From Vishniacozyma victoriae (taxonomy: Eukaryota; Basidiomycota; Tremellomycetes; Tremellales; Bulleribasidiaceae): DNA of 64,000 nucleotides. Both the position numbers and the translations under genes were made by a program. Below are positions 1 to 10,845 of this stretch, one piece after another (the first letter of the stretch is position 1; each line of letters begins with the position of its first letter). Below the pieces are notes generated by a model. The model worked only from the letters and a program-made list of their open reading frames with translations. It searched no databases and was not told the DNA's origin. The stretch covers positions 5,208,001-5,272,000 of the forward strand of contig JADPYG010000088.1 of NCBI GenBank assembly GCA_017654735.1, given 5' to 3'.

Positions 1-1
1 C

Positions 2-977
2 TGTTCAAGGAAGAATGTAGACTGTCAGGGTCAATTGTTCGATTGCGATCAGACCTTTGAAGAAACGACCCACAGCACCCGGTGCGGGCGGCTATATCCG
101 AGTGGCTGATGAGCCACAGGCAATTCTTGTCAGGTGTTACCGCCAAGAGCATCCTGGACGAGTTGCAATCAAAACAGCCGCTGGATGAGGGCTCAGAGCG
201 AGTTGAGGCTCAGAGAACCCTCAAGACGCTTTCGACCGAATACACTCCCATCTGAGTCTCGGTTGGAGCGCGTCTTCAACCACTGTATCTGACCCAGACC
301 GAGGTAAGTCATATTCTCCGCTCAAAACATTTGCTTGGAGCCTGCTGACGATCACAAGATCAAATCTGATGTTGTGGGTGAAAGTGGAATCAGATCACAG
401 TCAAGCTACATCGCCCCGTCCGAAGTTCGCCAAATGACGATCAATGACTTAGATTACATCGGAAGTGTACCCACCGCCCTGGGTTTGTCAGGACATCTCA
501 CCGGGTCACCGACTTCTGATGCACTTGACACGATGGTCAGGAAGCTGCGGGAGTGGAAGCCCACTTTGGAGATGGGAACGTGGTCGCAAAAGTGCCAAGA
601 TTGTCATTGGTACTCAGGTACCAGCCAGAGGAGTTGATGGTTCAAGAAGTCGGAATACGGTAGTCTGTAGAGTTATTGAGCCCACCACAGAGGAGTTGCA
701 ATATGTCGACATCTTACAGTGAGCCGTGACTGGGGTGTATGCATTGGTAATTACCAAAGACAACATCAGCAACAGGAAGTATAGAGGGGACTTGGTGTTC
801 AGACCCTTCAGCCTCAGCAATCACTTGGCGCAACAAAGTGAGATCTCATGCACTGTATATGAGAGAGAATGGAAGCATACTACATGGCGTAGATACGCCA
901 TGTTGTCTTACCTGAATTTCTGGGTGAACACATCGGACGAGGGTCAGGTTGTTGCTTCAGAGACTGATTACGAATAG
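2..977 (+). CDS. Unclear gene of unknown function, 5' end outside window, possibly decayed
   Basis: I do not recognise this protein. A reading frame from base 2 stays open across a likely 38-nt intron (82-119, with a CTGAT branch) and ends at TGA 253-255. The same frame is open again directly after that stop and runs through a second good intron (303-358, GTAAGT...CTGAC...AAG) into a stretch rich in polar residues that is open to about position 530. The continuation to the TAG at 975-977 lies in another frame; it needs either a frameshift or a poor intron (about 535-598), plus a plausible intron at 719-775 that removes another TGA. One TGA therefore has no splice explanation. It could be two adjacent genes (the first ending at 255), or one gene that has begun to decay. 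No domain or membrane segment is visible. Confidence 0.3.
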
Positions 978-1231
978 GATTAGGCGCCAAGAGCCGATGC
1001 ACCTTCGTGGAAGCTTAAGCGCAGATCTAGCATCAGCAGCAGATCTGTTATGCTCAGTCAGGGTCAGAATACTCCCTGAAACAATGAGTTCTCCAATTTC
1101 GCGAAATTAAGCGATAGCCGATTGTTCCTATCTATGTGAATGGAGAGTACGAGGATGGAAAGACGAGCAGTCAAAGCAGTCGAATCATCTTGTACACACT
1201 ATATAACCGTTAAAATTACCATCGAAGAACC

Positions 1232-1617
1232 ATGACTGAAGCTGCCCATAAGGACATCCGCTACAAGGTAGCAGTCTATGTGCCCGAGGCCGACGTGGAT
1301 AAAGTGAAGCAAGCCGGTAAGAAAGCGAACAAGCTGCATCGACCTGACTGACGACCGTAGCTTTATCGTCTGGAGCTGGAAACATTGGCTCCTACATAGG
1401 TGTCTGCTTTTGTATCGCCGGCACATCCCATTTCACCCCCCTCGCCAACTCGCGACCCACGATAGGAAGACCTGGAGAACCAGAAGTAGTCAAGGAAGTC
1501 AAGCTTGAGCTGAGTGTGACAGGAAGAGAAATTGCCAGGAGAGTTGTTAGGGCGATTCGGGACGCACATCCGTATGAGGAAGTCGTCTGTGACGTCTATC
1601 AGCTACAGGACTTTTAG
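1232..1617 (+). CDS. NIF3-insert (YqfO-type) domain protein
   Basis: Two exons (1232-1316, 1361-1617) with a 44-nt intron ending in a CTGAC branch give 113 aa. The protein starts MTEAAHKDIRYKVAVYVPEA, then GAGNIGSYIGVCFCI, a Gly/Pro loop and the C-terminal HPYEEVVCDVY motif. This pattern (Y-K-hydrophobic strand, GAG-x-IG-x-Y, HPYEE) is that of the ferredoxin-like domain inserted in the middle of bacterial NIF3 family proteins such as YqfO. The two metal-binding NIF3 halves are absent, so this is a stand-alone copy of the insert domain, a form that is known in fungi and bacteria. Its biochemical role is not established; a small trimeric regulatory or ligand-binding protein is a reasonable inference. 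CutA was considered but the GAG-x-IG motif fits NIF3 better. Confidence 0.7.
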
Positions 1618-2395
1618 TCGATAGGTTTGCGGTCCATTCATCCTGATCTTTCATGCAATCTTGGCACACCCCAGACAGCTTCTTCTGCATGCTGCCTCAT
1701 ATCGTACGTCCCTGACGTCCCAGTAGATTTCAGCCGCTTTCGTCTGGACGCTGTCTTCACTGCGATGCATTACCCTACACACCGAGATGTTATCGTCAGA
1801 ATGCCAATCTTTGACTGGTATGTACGTTGCGTTACTCTTGAACCGCTCCATGGTAAGCTAAATCAATAGTAGCTCTGAGGGTCAGAACGTGAATAACAAG
1901 CTTGGTGAGGTCATCGGTGAGGAGAGGTACTGCCGACTGAATCGACAATGTCCGTCGAAGTTTGCGCAGCGGGACCCTTGTTCTCCTTCTCCTCTGAAAC
2001 AATACATGTACATTCAGCAAATTGGTCTATGTACATATTTCATGCCCTGGGCTGTCTGAACGCAACGGCTGAGATTATACCGTGGGTCAAGAATCTAGAG
2101 ATCAGTCTTGTTTGGAGTCATGATCAGACTTCCGACACTCAGTACCTTTGTTCTACACCTCCATTCAGTAAAGGATGCGTTGTGATGTCGAATGAGCCAC
2201 AGCGCGCTAGATGAGAAGATGGATGAAACAGAACCTCCCTTGTGCAGTCATTCATGTTCTCCGCCGTGGCCAGGTATTGCGTGATAGGGCTCGCCATGGT
2301 TCTTCTTTCTTTTCTCACTTCTACTTTCACATAACAAGTCTTGGCACCACATATAGTTTTGACTTATTGCTCAATCTACATACACCTTCATCAAC
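1618..2395. other. Intergenic, no gene recognised
   Basis: This stretch has only short open frames on both strands with no family resemblance and no coherent splice chain. The last 100 bases, pyrimidine-rich with TATAG near 2353, are the likely promoter and leader of the gene that starts at 2396. Confidence 0.4.
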
Positions 2396-4052
2396 ATGTC
2401 CTCTCAAGCAGAAGTAGGGCTGAGACGCTGGAAGGATATTGTATCCCCTAGCCAACTTAAGAAGGAAACGTTCATCAAGACAACATTCACTGTGAGTGAT
2501 TCTTGGTTCTGGTAGGTCAAGAACAGAATGAACTTACAAAAGCTTGGGGCTACTGATATAGTTGTTTATCCTTTGGACGCAGGCAAGGAAGAGATTAAAG
2601 TTGTTGATTTCCATGCAGACTACGCCGGATACAAACTCAATCAAGTTGGAGACAAGTCAATGACTTGCTGCGCGCCCGAAAGGCAGTACGTCAGAGAGCT
2701 GCTTGCACAGCACACTGATGGGCGGGGCAGGTACGTTGTTTGTAAACGCTGCTTGCATCTTGTTACATACAGCTTACCATTGTTTACCTTTTTAGACAGC
2801 TTCGATACCAACAATCTGATGGGACAGAGTCTAGACCTTGGTCCACTGATGACTGCGCAGAGAACTTTTGCAAGGCTGTTGCTGCCGATCTGAAGAATCA
2901 GACAGCCGGAGAGTTTGAGACTACGCAAATATATACCTCCAACAGGACCGAGATTACATTGAAATTTCGAACCAAGTTTGGTCATGTGAGTACACCGTCT
3001 TCAATAGCCAAGCGTGTGGGCTGATCCACCTGTCTCCCAGTAGCGATGGTGTGCTCACTCATGGACAGACTGGGCCGGGTCCAGGATCAACGCTACCGCC
3101 AGAACCTACTGCCAGAGCTAAGAAGCGTCACGCCCCACCCCTACCGGATCCTTTGCCCAATCGGCGTCGAGCCATGAGTGGGTCCACACGTGCAGGCCAG
3201 CAGCAGCCATATGGCTCATTGCCTTTCACAGGGCAGTCTCATCAGCAACCGCCGCAATACCCGTTACAGCGCTACCAACTACCATATCAGCCGGGTCCCA
3301 GTGGACGTACGCCCAATAATCGACTTGCTCTTTCTCTACCATTCCAAGCTCAAGCGTCAGGAGGCCAGGCTGCACCACGTCTACCATTTCAGTACCAAGA
3401 GCCTTTTGAACAGGCACCTTATGGGCAGCTGTGGCCGCCTCAGCCAGCAACACGCTCTCCACACCCATTGAATCCCTCCGCTCCTTCTATGCCACAGCAT
3501 CAAGTTCTCTCGGCTCATGTGCCAACCTTTGGCGAGCATTACGCCGGCACCAATGCCTCATTGGCCACAATACCAACAGTAAGTGCATAGACGATCCAAT
3601 TCATTGACATCTGTCAGGTTTCTTGCTCTGCTGGCATGGATCCAAGACTCCCACTCTACAGACTGAACGTCAGCGTCAGTATAATGCCAACACAGATAAC
3701 AGAGTCACTGATAGCTGATTGACAGTATTATTATGGTTCTTCGAAAGACCCTCCTTCCCAGCTGTCCACGGCTGATCAGTCTGTTGCTAACGTCTCTATT
3801 GGGGGTGTGAAATATCCCACCGTCGTGCCCACCGTCGCTTCCTTCCAAGCAAGCCTCTCAAATGATGGGCTGAGCCCCAATAGCGTGTGCGAGGACGATC
3901 TTAGAGAGGTTGTCACTGGATTATACGCCTCAGAGGCCTATACCGCTCCGGTGGGCCCTGGACGTTGGGTGCAAAAAGCGGATCTGTCCATGGCAGGGGG
4001 ATCGGTCCCGGTCGTTCACTACGATGCCTGCATTGAATCCAATTGGACATAA
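2396..4052 (+). CDS. Orphan Pro/Gln-rich protein
   Basis: A six-exon model closes in phase: 2396-2491, 2543-2730, 2796-2985, 3069-3578, 3618-3668, 3726-4052, giving 453 aa. The start MSSQAEVGLRRWKDIVSP was chosen because it is the only ATG in front of a good GTGAGT site. Residues 1-160 look folded (mixed charged and hydrophobic, two adjacent Cys near residue 75). Residues 160-330 are a low-complexity region rich in Pro, Gln and Tyr with basic patches (KKRHAPP, PNRRRAM). The C-terminal 110 residues look moderately ordered. No signal peptide or membrane helix is seen. I do not recognise the family; a nuclear or RNA-associated protein is possible from the composition only. The exon 3/4 junction is the least certain because the nearer CAG (3040) would put the frame out. 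Confidence 0.55.
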
Positions 4053-4380
4053 TGGGAACAAGTGTTAGGTGGATTTATTTCGATAATCGTTCATGTATGT
4101 TCGTGTGTAGGTCGTATAATCGTTTTGTCGACGCGAATGGTATGGAGTCTCGCATCTTCAAGACCAATATACCGCGATTTACTGAGAATACATGTCCGAT
4201 CTGGTCTGACGCGATGCGGTGAGACCTATGCAATGAAGCAGATGACAACTTTGAAGTCTCAGCCCGCAAGGCGAGTCCAATATCGATACTGACTGATACA
4301 CGACTACTCCTAAACATATACAGTAACCAACCGATCCCTACTACCCACAATTTTGCAAAGAATACAACGTATATGCAGAC
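4053..4380. other. Convergent 3' flank
   Basis: Space between two convergent genes (one ending at 4052, one ending at 4381). It presumably holds both 3' UTRs. No further gene or repeat is seen. Confidence 0.4.
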
Positions 4381-5609
4381 TCACTTCCCCTGTCCGGGGC
4401 CATCATCGGCCTGACTCGCACAAGCGGCCATGACCCGGATGACCAACTCCGCGTGTTCCCTACTAACCCCTAAGGCCATACAAACCGAAACGACCTGTCC
4501 ACTAATCTGTTCCGTTACCACCGGAGTAGCCGGTTTGTCCGATGCTATCATCAGCTTCCTCCCATCATCATAATGGTAAACGAGAGTGGAGAGGGAAACG
4601 AAGAGGAAGAGAGAGAGAGAAGGTAGAAAGAAGAAATGACTCACCTTGACTTCTACCCCAGTGTGTCCTTAGACTACATCCTAAACATTCGAATCCTTGC
4701 ATTTGCTTTATTGCGTACTCTGCTTCTTTCTTGTTATGGAATTGGACAAAACCGCATCCTTTGCCAGGTGGGATCTTGACCTGCTTGTCAGCTGACTTTC
4801 GATTCAAGGGCATGTTTCGAGTTGTCGCAAAAGCGAAGGACCATGCATGGGTGAATGGGTGAGGAGGAGGAAGAAGGACTCACATATGCAATACTCCCAT
4901 AAGGTTCAAATAGATCATTCAATAAACTCTCCGTCACTCCCTGACTTAGACCACCCACAAATACCGTCGTATTACTCTCATCCCTATCCCCCAAATCACT
5001 CGCTTTAGCCCTAAATCCCCTATTCGCAGGAGGATGCGCCAGACCTTTAGCTAATCTCGTAGCTTGATTTATGAGTGTCGTAATTTGAGGAGATCGGGTT
5101 GAGGTAGCGAAAGCAGCTGCTAATGCTGATATCTGGTCGGATGTGAGTGTTGATGGGTCGATGTTCTTCTTGGGAGGTGGGGAATGGATAGATGGATTGA
5201 ATAGGATATCTTCGGTCGGGTCGACTAAATCATCGGCCATGGACAGTAGGTGGTATTCGTCTTCGAGCGTTGAAGTTCGGCTCTTGGCACTATACCTAGA
5301 TGATCCAGGATAGAATTCTGGCGTTTGGTCCGGCTCTCCCCAGATGGATTGAGGTGATCGGATCCATCCGTTCCCCTGGCCGAAAGTACCGATAGCAGGT
5401 TGAGTATGCAATGAAGAGCTCGATTCGGATGATGAACTTCCATTCCGGCCTATTAAGTTGGAGGTGGGTACTTGATTGAGGAGAGCTAGACCACATTGTG
5501 GTCCTTGATCTGTGATGACGTGGGAACAGGATTGGTGGGATCGGGGATAGAATTCGGGAGGTGGGTTTGAGCGGTAGGCTGATGGCTTGGATGGGGCTGT
5601 GCGTGACAT
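4381..5609 (-). CDS. Single-RRM RNA-binding protein resembling RRM3 of Nam8/Ngr1
   Basis: Three exons on the minus strand (4884-5609, 4645-4780, 4381-4544) give 341 aa. The N-terminal 190 residues are Ser/Pro/Asn-rich and probably disordered. An RRM follows, split by the first intron: RNP2 is TVFVGGLS and RNP1 is KGCGFVQF, followed by the IKQMQGF helix and THWGRSQ. That sequence closely fits the third RRM of the yeast Nam8/Ngr1/Pub1-TIA group (consensus IPPGKGCGFVQF). RRM1 and RRM2 of that group are missing, so this is a one-RRM relative. The last 55 residues form a short Ala/Val-rich tail. Just upstream of the ATG, CTGATATCTAG and a GTGAGT at 5650-5655 indicate an intron in the 5' UTR. The likely role is mRNA or pre-mRNA binding. 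Confidence 0.75.
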
Positions 5610-5972
5610 TGCTAGATATCAGTGGATGTGTAGAGACGTTTTGATACCGACTCACTATGACTATGAACTACTGGCTGAACGTTATTATGTACTGTACTGT
5701 TGGTATGGAATGTGTGATCTGTCAGAGAAGAAGTGTCGAAAGATGGAGTAATGAAGATACCAACCAGCTCCACAATCCAATGAAGAGGACCTACAAGGTC
5801 AGAAGAATACTCAGTACCTACGGGGTCATATATCTATGCATAGCCTCCACGATGGCGACACTAGAACCTGAAGACAGAGAGGACGGGTGATCACACCATC
5901 TATTTGACCGGTAAGGTACTCAATTGCGTCAGATAACGATTTTATATTCATACCACGTGATCTTCTATATAA
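5610..5972. other. Leader of the RRM gene and upstream flank
   Basis: Holds the predicted 5' UTR intron of the RRM gene (5612-5655 on the minus strand) and its promoter, then the 3' flank of the next minus-strand gene. A 77-codon open frame on the plus strand (5657-5890) resembles nothing. Confidence 0.4.
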
Positions 5973-6875
5973 CTAGACTAATTTGGGGTACTTGGCTTTC
6001 TCTGCGTCTGCGTTCAAAGCCTGATGGTCAGATACAGCATGGATGAGATTTCAAGAGACATACAGCTCGGAGAGTCTCGACCGCTTGACTTAAAGTCTCC
6101 AGCTTGACTCTTGCGTACTCTTTCGCCTGTTTGTCAGCTACATTACAAATGGACGAGAATGGACTGACTTTCTCATTTGCAGTAGCCTGAATCTCCACCG
6201 CTGCCTGCTTCCTCTCGGCCCAGATCTTATCGACTGCCTCCTTGATCTTCTGTACTTCCTCGTTCTCGGGCGACTGCACCTGGGTGGCTCGCTTCTCGTC
6301 CCTCCTCTTTCGCCTCTCCTCCCTTCGTGCTCCCCAACCCCACTTGGTCTGCTCTGCTCCATGAGTAGTGGTCTCGGGGACGGATAGAGAAGCGATGATC
6401 TTGGAGTCCGGTACGATTTGAGTAGCGACGGGAACAGGTTTGGCCGACTCGAAATGGTGGGGATATCGCCATTGCCCTCTCCAATCGTGATTGTTCTTAT
6501 CCTGGAATGCGTCACTTGCTCGAGATCCACTAACATCGGAGCCGGAATCTCGCTCGGAGAGGCATTGCATGAAGTGGTCCCTTCTATCTCGATGGTGGAG
6601 ATACCAATTCGCTGCTCCGACTCCTAGACCGAACTAGCCGTCAGCGTTCGTCTGATGGAGATAGGAGAACGTACCCAGACTAGTCGTCGGAATATACCGA
6701 ACCTGGGTCGATAGTGGTAGCTCCTCCCCATACCATACCCTCTGCTATGATAGGGATTATGGGGCGGTGCCATTGCCGCGGCATTAGCTGCTGCTTCGGC
6801 GGCTGGTGGTACGTTGGGGGCTGACATTCCTGAGCTGAAAGAGTAAGGCCAGTCGGGACGGTGCCAGTTTGTCAT
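5973..6875 (-). CDS. Hypothetical protein, short hydrophobic segment plus charged coiled-coil tail
   Basis: Four exons (6675-6875, 6169-6633, 6064-6126, 5973-6020) give 258 aa; the introns are 41-43 nt and all phase 0. Residues 1-50 are Pro/Ala-rich. The segment at the first junction (GIFRRLVW then FGLGVGAANWYLHH) is mildly hydrophobic and could be a short membrane anchor. A Trp-rich stretch DWRGQWRYPHHFE follows, then a strongly charged region with RREERRKRRDEK and a predicted helix that continues into the C-terminus (AKEYARVKLETLSQAVETLR). I do not recognise the family. It may be a membrane-tethered coiled-coil protein; this is inference from composition. Confidence 0.6.
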
Positions 6876-7401
6876 CGTATAGATATGCTGCTGGTATGAT
6901 GAAGATAGCGGTGATAGTAAGACTGTTATTGTTATTCAAAGTTGTTCTCGAGTGGGTGTAGTGGGCATCAGAACAATCAGCAAGTCAGTGGTATATATAC
7001 CTTTACCCATCTCGCGAGCCGGTCTCGACACATCATCGTCCAGTCTACCGCTCGGTCACGGCAGCGTCAGAACCAGTCGTTGACCGAATGACCGAAGGAC
7101 TCCTCCACGCCGAGAGGTGTTCATCATACTCGTATCCGGCTTGTTATGAAGAGGACAGAACGCATACGACGAACCGCGGCATCATACAATTAATGACCGA
7201 GGCTCGGCTACAAGATAGGCTCCTCAGCATTTATGAGCAGATAGGCACCTGTAGTAAATATCCGAAAATGCCGAAAATGTTCCGGTAGAGTATGTTAACC
7301 GGTCTTTAAGGTGAATGAAAAGGGTTGACGTCAATTGGTAGTCTGGGTATAAGCAGCAGTAGTACTTACTCTTTACTCATACCCATCTACAAGCAATCAA
7401 G
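6876..7401. other. Divergent promoter region upstream of the carnitine carrier
   Basis: Shared upstream region of the minus-strand gene starting at 6875 and the carrier gene at 7402. It includes a CRE palindrome (listed separately) and a TATA-like GGGTATAAGC near 7347. A 66-codon plus frame inside it (7088-7288) has no support. Confidence 0.45.
7326..7333. promoter_or_regulatory. CRE/ATF palindrome TGACGTCA
   Basis: A perfect TGACGTCA lies about 70 bp before the ATG of the carnitine carrier and 14 bp before the TATA-like GGGTATAAG. It is the consensus site of fungal CREB/ATF bZIP factors. Whether it is used is inference. Confidence 0.4.
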
Positions 7402-8986
7402 ATGTCAGACTCGGCATCAGACTTAGAGAGTCTCCGTCAAGAGACCAAGTCAACCGTTGACCCCGTCAAGTCATTCCTATCAGGTGGATTTGGTGGTATA
7501 GCATGTGTTCTTGTTGGACATCCTTTTGATCTCACGTACGTCTCCTCGGGCACATTGATCATTGTCTTTGAAATAGAGACGTGAGCTGACAATCAGTAAG
7601 GTGAGGATGCAGACTGCTAGTCCTGGACAGTATACCGGTGCGATCGATGTGGTGAGAAAGACAATCGCTGCGGATGGTATCAAGGGGTGAGTCCTCCTAT
7701 CACTCGTACAGTTACAGGGTAGATGCTGACTGGTAGGATGTTCCGAGGAATTACCCCTCCCCTGGTCGGAGTTACTCCAATCTTCGCAATCTCCTTCTGG
7801 GTTCGTCCTCTTTCCAAGCTTAATCTACTCGCAGAAAGGGGCTGATAGCAGGGATACGATATGGGTAAAAGACTAGTTTACGCCGCACAATCCAACCGTG
7901 ATTCCTCCCCCTTGTCCATTGGGGAACTAGCGTGCGCTGGAGCTTTCTCCGCTGTTCCCGCTACTTTGGTCGCTGGACCAGCTGAGCGAGTCAAGGTTTT
8001 GTTGCAGGTACGTCCATTCTCCCAATTTTTGGGTGATGACCGAGATAGGGGAGATGGCTGACAGTAGGTATCGGGTCAAGCTGGAAATGCTGTTTACACC
8101 GGACCTCTGGATGTTGTTAGGAAACTATATGCTGAGGGTGGTATGAAGTCCATCTTCAGGGGTACGGGTGCTACCCTAGCTCGAGATGGTCCAGGTTCAG
8201 CTGTGTAAGTCAATGTCCCCCTCAAACTTCCTCCTCCATGAATATCAATAGTGATCGTCGATTTGTTTGGAGAAGTAGAAGCTGGATTTGAAAGTGGACT
8301 GCGCTGACAAACAGCTACTTTGCAACATACGAACTCCTCAAGAAGAAACTCTCCCCCGTAGCACCTACAATCCCAGGAACTGGCGAAAAAGCAGCTGCCC
8401 CACCTTTGTCAATTGGAGCAGTCATGTTGGCTGGTGGTACTGCCGGTGTGGCCATGTGGTCGGTTGCTATTCCTCCTGATGTAAGTCGCATGCGAGAAGG
8501 AGTCATCTCGAAGAGATGACGAGGTCTGTCGAGGATTGAGTGATTTCGAAAAAGATCATGAGCCATCGGGGATGGGCAAGATACTAGCCGGCGGAAGAGA
8601 TACCTAGAACTGGGAATTTAGAGGAAGCGAGGGAAGGAGCTACGACGAGAACTACGAAAAAGAAGAACAGAGACTGACCAATAGACTATCAAATCCCGAC
8701 TCCAATCCGCTCCTCAAGGGACATACTCTGGTTTCCTCGATTGTGCTCGAAAGTTGATAGCCGCAGACGGAGTCACTGCGCTCTGGAAGGGTTTCGGACC
8801 AGCTATGGCTAGGGCTTTCCCTGCTAATGTGAGTTTATCTTCATCTCGGACCCTCATTCCCCTATCATCGGTAGATAGAGGGAAGGAGACTGCTGGGATA
8901 AAGATGGGAGAACAAGAACTGATATATAGGCCGCTACCTTCGTCGGTGTTGAACTGAGTTTGAAAGCCATGAACAATATGTGGTAA
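7402..8986 (+). CDS. CRC1: Mitochondrial carnitine/acylcarnitine carrier
   Basis: Eight exons (7402-7535, 7597-7686, 7737-7800, 7852-8007, 8068-8204, 8315-8480, 8685-8828, 8930-8986) encode 315 aa. The protein exchanges cytosolic acylcarnitine for matrix carnitine across the inner membrane and so feeds acetyl and acyl units into mitochondria. Three mitochondrial carrier repeats are visible, each with the PX[DE]XX[KR] signature: HPFDLTKVRMQ, GPAERVKVLLQ and IPPDTIKSRLQ. The N-terminus (DPVKSFLSGGFGGIACVLVG) matches the Crc1/SLC25A20 subfamily. The length is normal for the family. The sixth intron (8481-8684, 204 nt) is much longer than the others. The gene converges with the Lys-rich gene downstream. 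Confidence 0.93.
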
Positions 8987-9271
8987 TCCTGCTTGAACGG
9001 ACACCAAATTAGAGGTGTCGATGAGAGCCGAAGATAGAGGGTTCATTTGCATTGGACGAGGAATATTAGATGATAGATATCTTTGGGCATATAGTATGCA
9101 TGGCATTGTATCAAGATCGTCTCATACATCGTTACTCTTCTCGTGGCTAGATACTGGATGAATCTTTGACATCTCCATCTGTAGCGAATTACATGTTCCC
9201 TACTAGATACCCTCCCGCTAATTACATGTGTAACGGGACGTTCTCCTATTCCCATGCCCCATTCATGTTAG

Positions 9272-10350
9272 TCACTTCGGAGCAGGAGTAGAAGTAACCC
9301 AACTAGCCCCCAGCCTAACGAGCGCTTTCTTAATAGGTGTCCCCCCAATCCTTCCCAATCTCGAAGGCGTATCTCCACTTCCCGTGATATTGGAGAGAGG
9401 ATGTGGATGTCGTAAATGATCAGGTGCGGAAGGAGTATCAAATCCAGAAGAATCAGATACCCTCTTCTTTCTAGGTTTAGGCGTAGGCGTAGGTTGTGAG
9501 ATAATTTCATTTCCATTATGAGTCGGAAGGGGAGGGGGAGAAGGAAGGACAGGTGATGAAGGTAGTAATTCATCGATTTCAAAGATATCCGCTTCGTCTG
9601 AAGATAATTCATCTGGTCCATTCATTCCGGGTGTTGAGTTTGATGGGACAGGTCCAGGTATGGGGAGGGGCAGGGGTGGTTTTGATTTCTTTTGCTTCTT
9701 GGGTTTCGGGGTCGATTCCGCTTCGTCCACTTGAGTTGATTGAGACTTTTTCTCCTTTTTGCGTTTCTTTCCCTCGGTTTCGAGTGGTGTTGTCGTTGAA
9801 GTAGATATGAGATTTGATGATGGGATAGGAGCTCGACCTATGTCATTGTCGATGGAATCCTCCTGGACTGGATTGGGTTTATCTTTCTTCTCCTTCTTGT
9901 CTTTCCTTTCCTTTTCATCTTTCTTGTCCTTCTTCGTCTTCACTTGAGCTTCTACGACATTTGGTTCTTCCACCTGCTCCAGCCAATCTGATTTCCGCTT
10001 CTTCGACTTCGATTTCGCTTCCTTGGGTAACCCCACACCTTCATCCTTATCTATCCTCTGCGCACTTGGTCCACCTCCTGTTTCTTTGCGAGTAGGACGA
10101 AGGGGCGAGGGCGGGGAAGAAGGCGGTGAAATAGATAATACAATCCGTACTCGTTCCGGATTACCTGTTGATCAATGTAAACCAGAATATTGAGCACTGT
10201 GGACGTACCTGTCTTCTTGGTCTTTGCTTTTGAGGATTGCCCGGTGTTATTAGGATCGTGTTGGCCGGGTGTGGGTAAAGATAAAGGTATAGGTATACCA
10301 TAAACACGTTCACTCATGTGATACCGGTGAATATCTTCTTCGGTGACCAT
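9272..10350 (-). CDS. Lys-rich disordered, probably nuclear protein
   Basis: Two exons (10209-10350, 9272-10164) with a 44-nt intron give 344 aa from the first ATG after the upstream stops (MVTEEDIHRYHMSERVYGIP). The first 30 residues look ordered. The rest is low complexity: a block of repeated KKDKKDEKERKDKKEKKDK around residues 135-155, a second basic block KKRKKEKK, acidic DELSSDEADIFEIDE, and a C-terminal segment with GGTPIKKALVRLGASWV that may be a short conserved motif. The several KKRK-type clusters resemble nuclear or nucleolar localisation signals. I do not recognise the family. An open stretch continues upstream of the ATG to about 10565, so a longer N-terminus through an extra exon cannot be excluded. 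Confidence 0.65.
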
Positions 10351-10681
10351 GTTTCCCGCTCGTTTCGTCTTTCGTATAGCTTTGAATGATTGAGTCGTCT
10401 GATACGTGCTGCGATACACTGCTGAGAAATCGTGGGTGATAGACCCTCGAGTGGGGGCTGTGAGATGTAGGCAGAGGTGAAAAGAGGGAGGAAGGTAAAA
10501 TCAACATCAAAGTCGCGTTCAGTCGCGTCGCGTAAATGCAATTCATGTCTTCTGGTCATGTACAAATCGATAATGCATGTTCATGAAATACAATGCTTCA
10601 TAATCTAACCCAAACTCGCCCACCAGGCTTCTCAGCGCGAATTTACTGATACTACTGACTCTGATGCCTACCTGAAACCCC
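10351..10681. other. Upstream flank of the Lys-rich gene
   Basis: Promoter and leader of the minus-strand Lys-rich gene, and the 3' flank of the E2 gene ending at 10682. Open minus-strand frames (10310-10565) may hold an unrecognised first exon but give no domain match. Confidence 0.35.
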
Positions 10682-10800
10682 CTAGTCCACCTTCATCCAT
10701 CGCCATGGTTCTTCAATGTACATTTTCCAAGTTTCCGTAAATGCAATCAATTCCGCTCCTTCCAACTATTTATCAGCTCATCTCTTTCTATTGTCCACCG

Positions 10801-10845
<45 letters not shown>

